DNA of 6,421 bases from an uncultured Phycisphaerales bacterium (GTDB lineage: Bacteria; Planctomycetota; Phycisphaerae; Phycisphaerales; UBA1924): positions 1 to 6,421 of the forward strand of contig CALFMQ010000301.1 of assembly GCA_937879825.1 (NCBI GenBank), written 5' to 3'. The notes under the pieces were generated by a model, which searched no databases, was not told where the DNA came from, and worked only from the letters and a program-made list of their open reading frames with translations. Within the stretch, counting starts at the first letter, position 1. Each line of letters opens with the position of its first letter. A program made the position numbers and the translations under genes. Of this stretch, positions 4,865 through 6,421 are shown piece by piece.

Positions 4865-6421
4865 GACGCTTCTTTCAGCACGGCGATGAGGTCGAGGTCG
4901 TCGAGTTGCCGGCGGGTGTCCAGCGCGGTGACGATCGCGGCGGCGAGCACAACCGCCAGCGCGAACGCCATCGTCTGCGGCGTGAGCATAAACGGGATTC
5001 GGTGCGTCTCGGTGGACATCAGCGCGGACATGGTCCGGGCGAAGTAGTAGCCGCAGGTCAGCCCGATCGGGATCGCCATGAGCATGAGCAGCGCGAGCTC
5101 GCCGTAGAAAATGGCGGCGATCTCCCCCTTGTACATGCCCAGAACCCGCAGCGTCGCGAGCTCGCGGGCGCGCTCGGCCAGCGCGATCCGCGTGGAGTTG
5201 TACACCACACCCACCGCGATCACGCACGCGAAGGCGAGGTTGAACGAGCGCATGATGAGGATGCTCTCGGCCAGCGTCTCCTCGAAACTGTCGAGCGAAG
5301 CGCGCTTCACCGTCGTGGACGCGATCTGGGGCGTGTCCTTGATGCGCCGGTAGAGCGAGGCCGTCTCGGCGGAGTCAAAGGTCAGGTGAACCCCCGACGC
5401 GACATCCCCTTCCCGCATGACGCCGTGCAGCGCCTCGATGCTCATGTACGCCGCGGCGCCGATATAGGTGCGCGCCAGCGCCTCGACGCGGCACTCGACG
5501 ACGGGGCGCTGGCCCTCGAGAACCTCCACCGTCACGGTATCGCCCGGCCCGGCCTTCAGCTGCGACGCGAGCGACTCGGTAAGAACCAGCCCGGTGGGCG
5601 GAACGACAATCGGCTCGCCGCGATCATCGATGATGCGCTCCAGCATCGCCGCCCGCTGCACACCGATGATCGATTGCCGCTCGGATAGATGGTTGTGATG
5701 AATGCGGACGGGCACGGTTCGGAACGGCTCGGCATCGATGACCCCCGGCAGAGCCGCGACCTCAAAGACCGAGGCGCCCGCCCGCGGCTCGGTGAAACCG
5801 AGACTCAGGTCGTAACGCTGTGTCGACACGAACTGGTGCTCGATCAGGTAGTCGATCGCGTCGGAGACATACGTACCCATCGTGAGGATGGAGATCGACA
5901 GCGACATCCCGACGATCGAGACCAGCGCACGCAGCGGCCGCCGTTCCACATGCCGCAGGAACATCTTGGTGGACGGCGACAGCCGGCGCAGCAACCCGAT
6001 ACGATCGATGAAGGACGCGTGGTACCTGCCCGGCGGCTCCGGACGCATCGCCTCCGCGGGCGGGAGACGCATCGCGCCCGCAACGGCATGGATCGCCCCG
6101 AGAATCGCGGCCGCGGTCGTCGCGGCGATCGCAGCGGCCGCGGCAGAAGCACCGAACTCGAACAGGACAATCGGGAACCGGTAGAACTTCACATACAGCG
6201 CGAGCATGGCCTTGCCGAGCACCGCGCCGAACACCAATCCCAGGACCGCGCCCACGACCGCCACGACAACCGCCATGGCAAGATAGTGCGACCCGATCTG
6301 CATTCGCGTGTACCCGAATGATCGCAGCACGGCGATCTGTTCACGCTGGGTGCGGATGAGCCGGGCCAGCACGATGTTGACGAGCAGCGCACTGACAAAG
6401 AGAAACACCGAGGGCATGACC
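4861..6421 (-). CDS. ABC transporter permease, FtsX/MacB-DevC type (N-terminal part cut by window edge)
   Basis: This is the inner-membrane subunit of an ABC exporter. 519 residues are visible, ending KEAS then TGA at 4863-4861. The frame is open through the right edge, so the ATG at 6417 is internal; perhaps 200-300 residues are missing. The first FtsX-type block has helices at about 1-19, 43-68 and 86-113 of the fragment that starts at that Met, with the conserved cytoplasmic RTQREQIAVLRSFGYTRMQI between the first two. A further helix (about 164-183, ALVSIVGMSLSISILTMGTYV) starts the second half. A large periplasmic domain (about 190-385) follows, then a second FtsX block with helices at about 392-408, 437-460 and 481-499, again with the coupling loop RARELATLRVLGMYKGEI. 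This duplicated layout is that of 8-helix permeases that work with HlyD-type adaptors. It overlaps the adaptor by 4 nt. The ATPase gene is not in the window and would be expected upstream. Confidence 0.93.
   Translation of the reverse strand, partial: VMPSVFLFVSALLVNIVLARLIRTQREQIAVLRSFGYTRMQIGSHYLAMAVVVAVVGAVLGLVFGAVLGKAMLALYVKFYRFPIVLFEFGASAAAAAIAATTAAAILGAIHAVAGAMRLPPAEAMRPEPPGRYHASFIDRIGLLRRLSPSTKMFLRHVERRPLRALVSIVGMSLSISILTMGTYVSDAIDYLIEHQFVSTQRYDLSLGFTEPRAGASVFEVAALPGVIDAEPFRTVPVRIHHNHLSERQSIIGVQRAAMLERIIDDRGEPIVVPPTGLVLTESLASQLKAGPGDTVTVEVLEGQRPVVECRVEALARTYIGAAAYMSIEALHGVMREGDVASGVHLTFDSAETASLYRRIKDTPQIASTTVKRASLDSFEETLAESILIMRSFNLAFACVIAVGVVYNSTRIALAERARELATLRVLGMYKGEIAAIFYGELALLMLMAIPIGLTCGYYFARTMSALMSTETHRIPFMLTPQTMAFALAVVLAAAIVTALDTRRQLDDLDLIAVLKEAS

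Noticed and set aside
4865..5227. Upstream in-frame extension of the HlyD-type adaptor
   Set aside because: The extension lies wholly inside the permease gene in another frame and reads as Arg/Ala/His-rich nonsense. The ATGA overlap and the membrane anchor set the start at 4864.

Overview
The window is GC-rich bacterial DNA. It most resembles a planctomycete of the Phycisphaerae type. The main reason is two exported proteins that end in the Pro-x-Pro-Gly / hydrophobic stretch / four-arginine tail (PEP-CTERM-like) common in that group, each read from a free-standing gene. The taxonomic call is an inference; nothing in the window names the organism.

Layout: (1) Positions 1-728 (+) hold the C-terminal two thirds of a tryptophanyl-tRNA synthetase, cut by the left edge. 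(2) Positions 742-875 hold a well-formed sigma70-type promoter and a tRNA-Ile(GAT) gene, which has a C-A mismatch in its T stem and no encoded CCA. (3) Positions 876-1140 are non-coding, with an 11-C tract and a leader hairpin. (4) Positions 1141-1776 (+) and 2045-2701 (+) are two separate PEP-CTERM-type secreted proteins. Each has its own Shine-Dalgarno sequence and its own strong hairpin terminator, and the two terminators share the same core stem. (5) From 2785 to the right edge all genes are on the minus strand. Read in the direction of transcription they are an ABC transporter permease (FtsX/MacB type, cut by the right edge), an HlyD-type periplasmic adaptor whose start overlaps the permease stop (ATGA), a two-helix membrane protein of unknown function 9 nt further on, and, after a gap of about 100 nt, an 85-residue HicA-like small protein.

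How the genes work together: the permease and adaptor form part of a tripartite-style ABC efflux system similar in plan to DevBCA/MacAB. The ATPase is not in the window and probably lies upstream of the permease, beyond the right edge. The two PEP-CTERM proteins are probably exported and anchored or processed by an exosortase-like system encoded elsewhere; their functions are unknown. TrpS and tRNA-Ile belong to translation, and I see no functional link between them and the rest.

I do not see a convincing new multi-gene system here. The points most worth checking are the tRNA T-stem mismatch, a GAATCAA / TTGATTC heptamer that occurs only in intergenic DNA (once as an inverted pair), the shared terminator core, and the lone HicA-like protein, which appears to lack the family's catalytic histidine.
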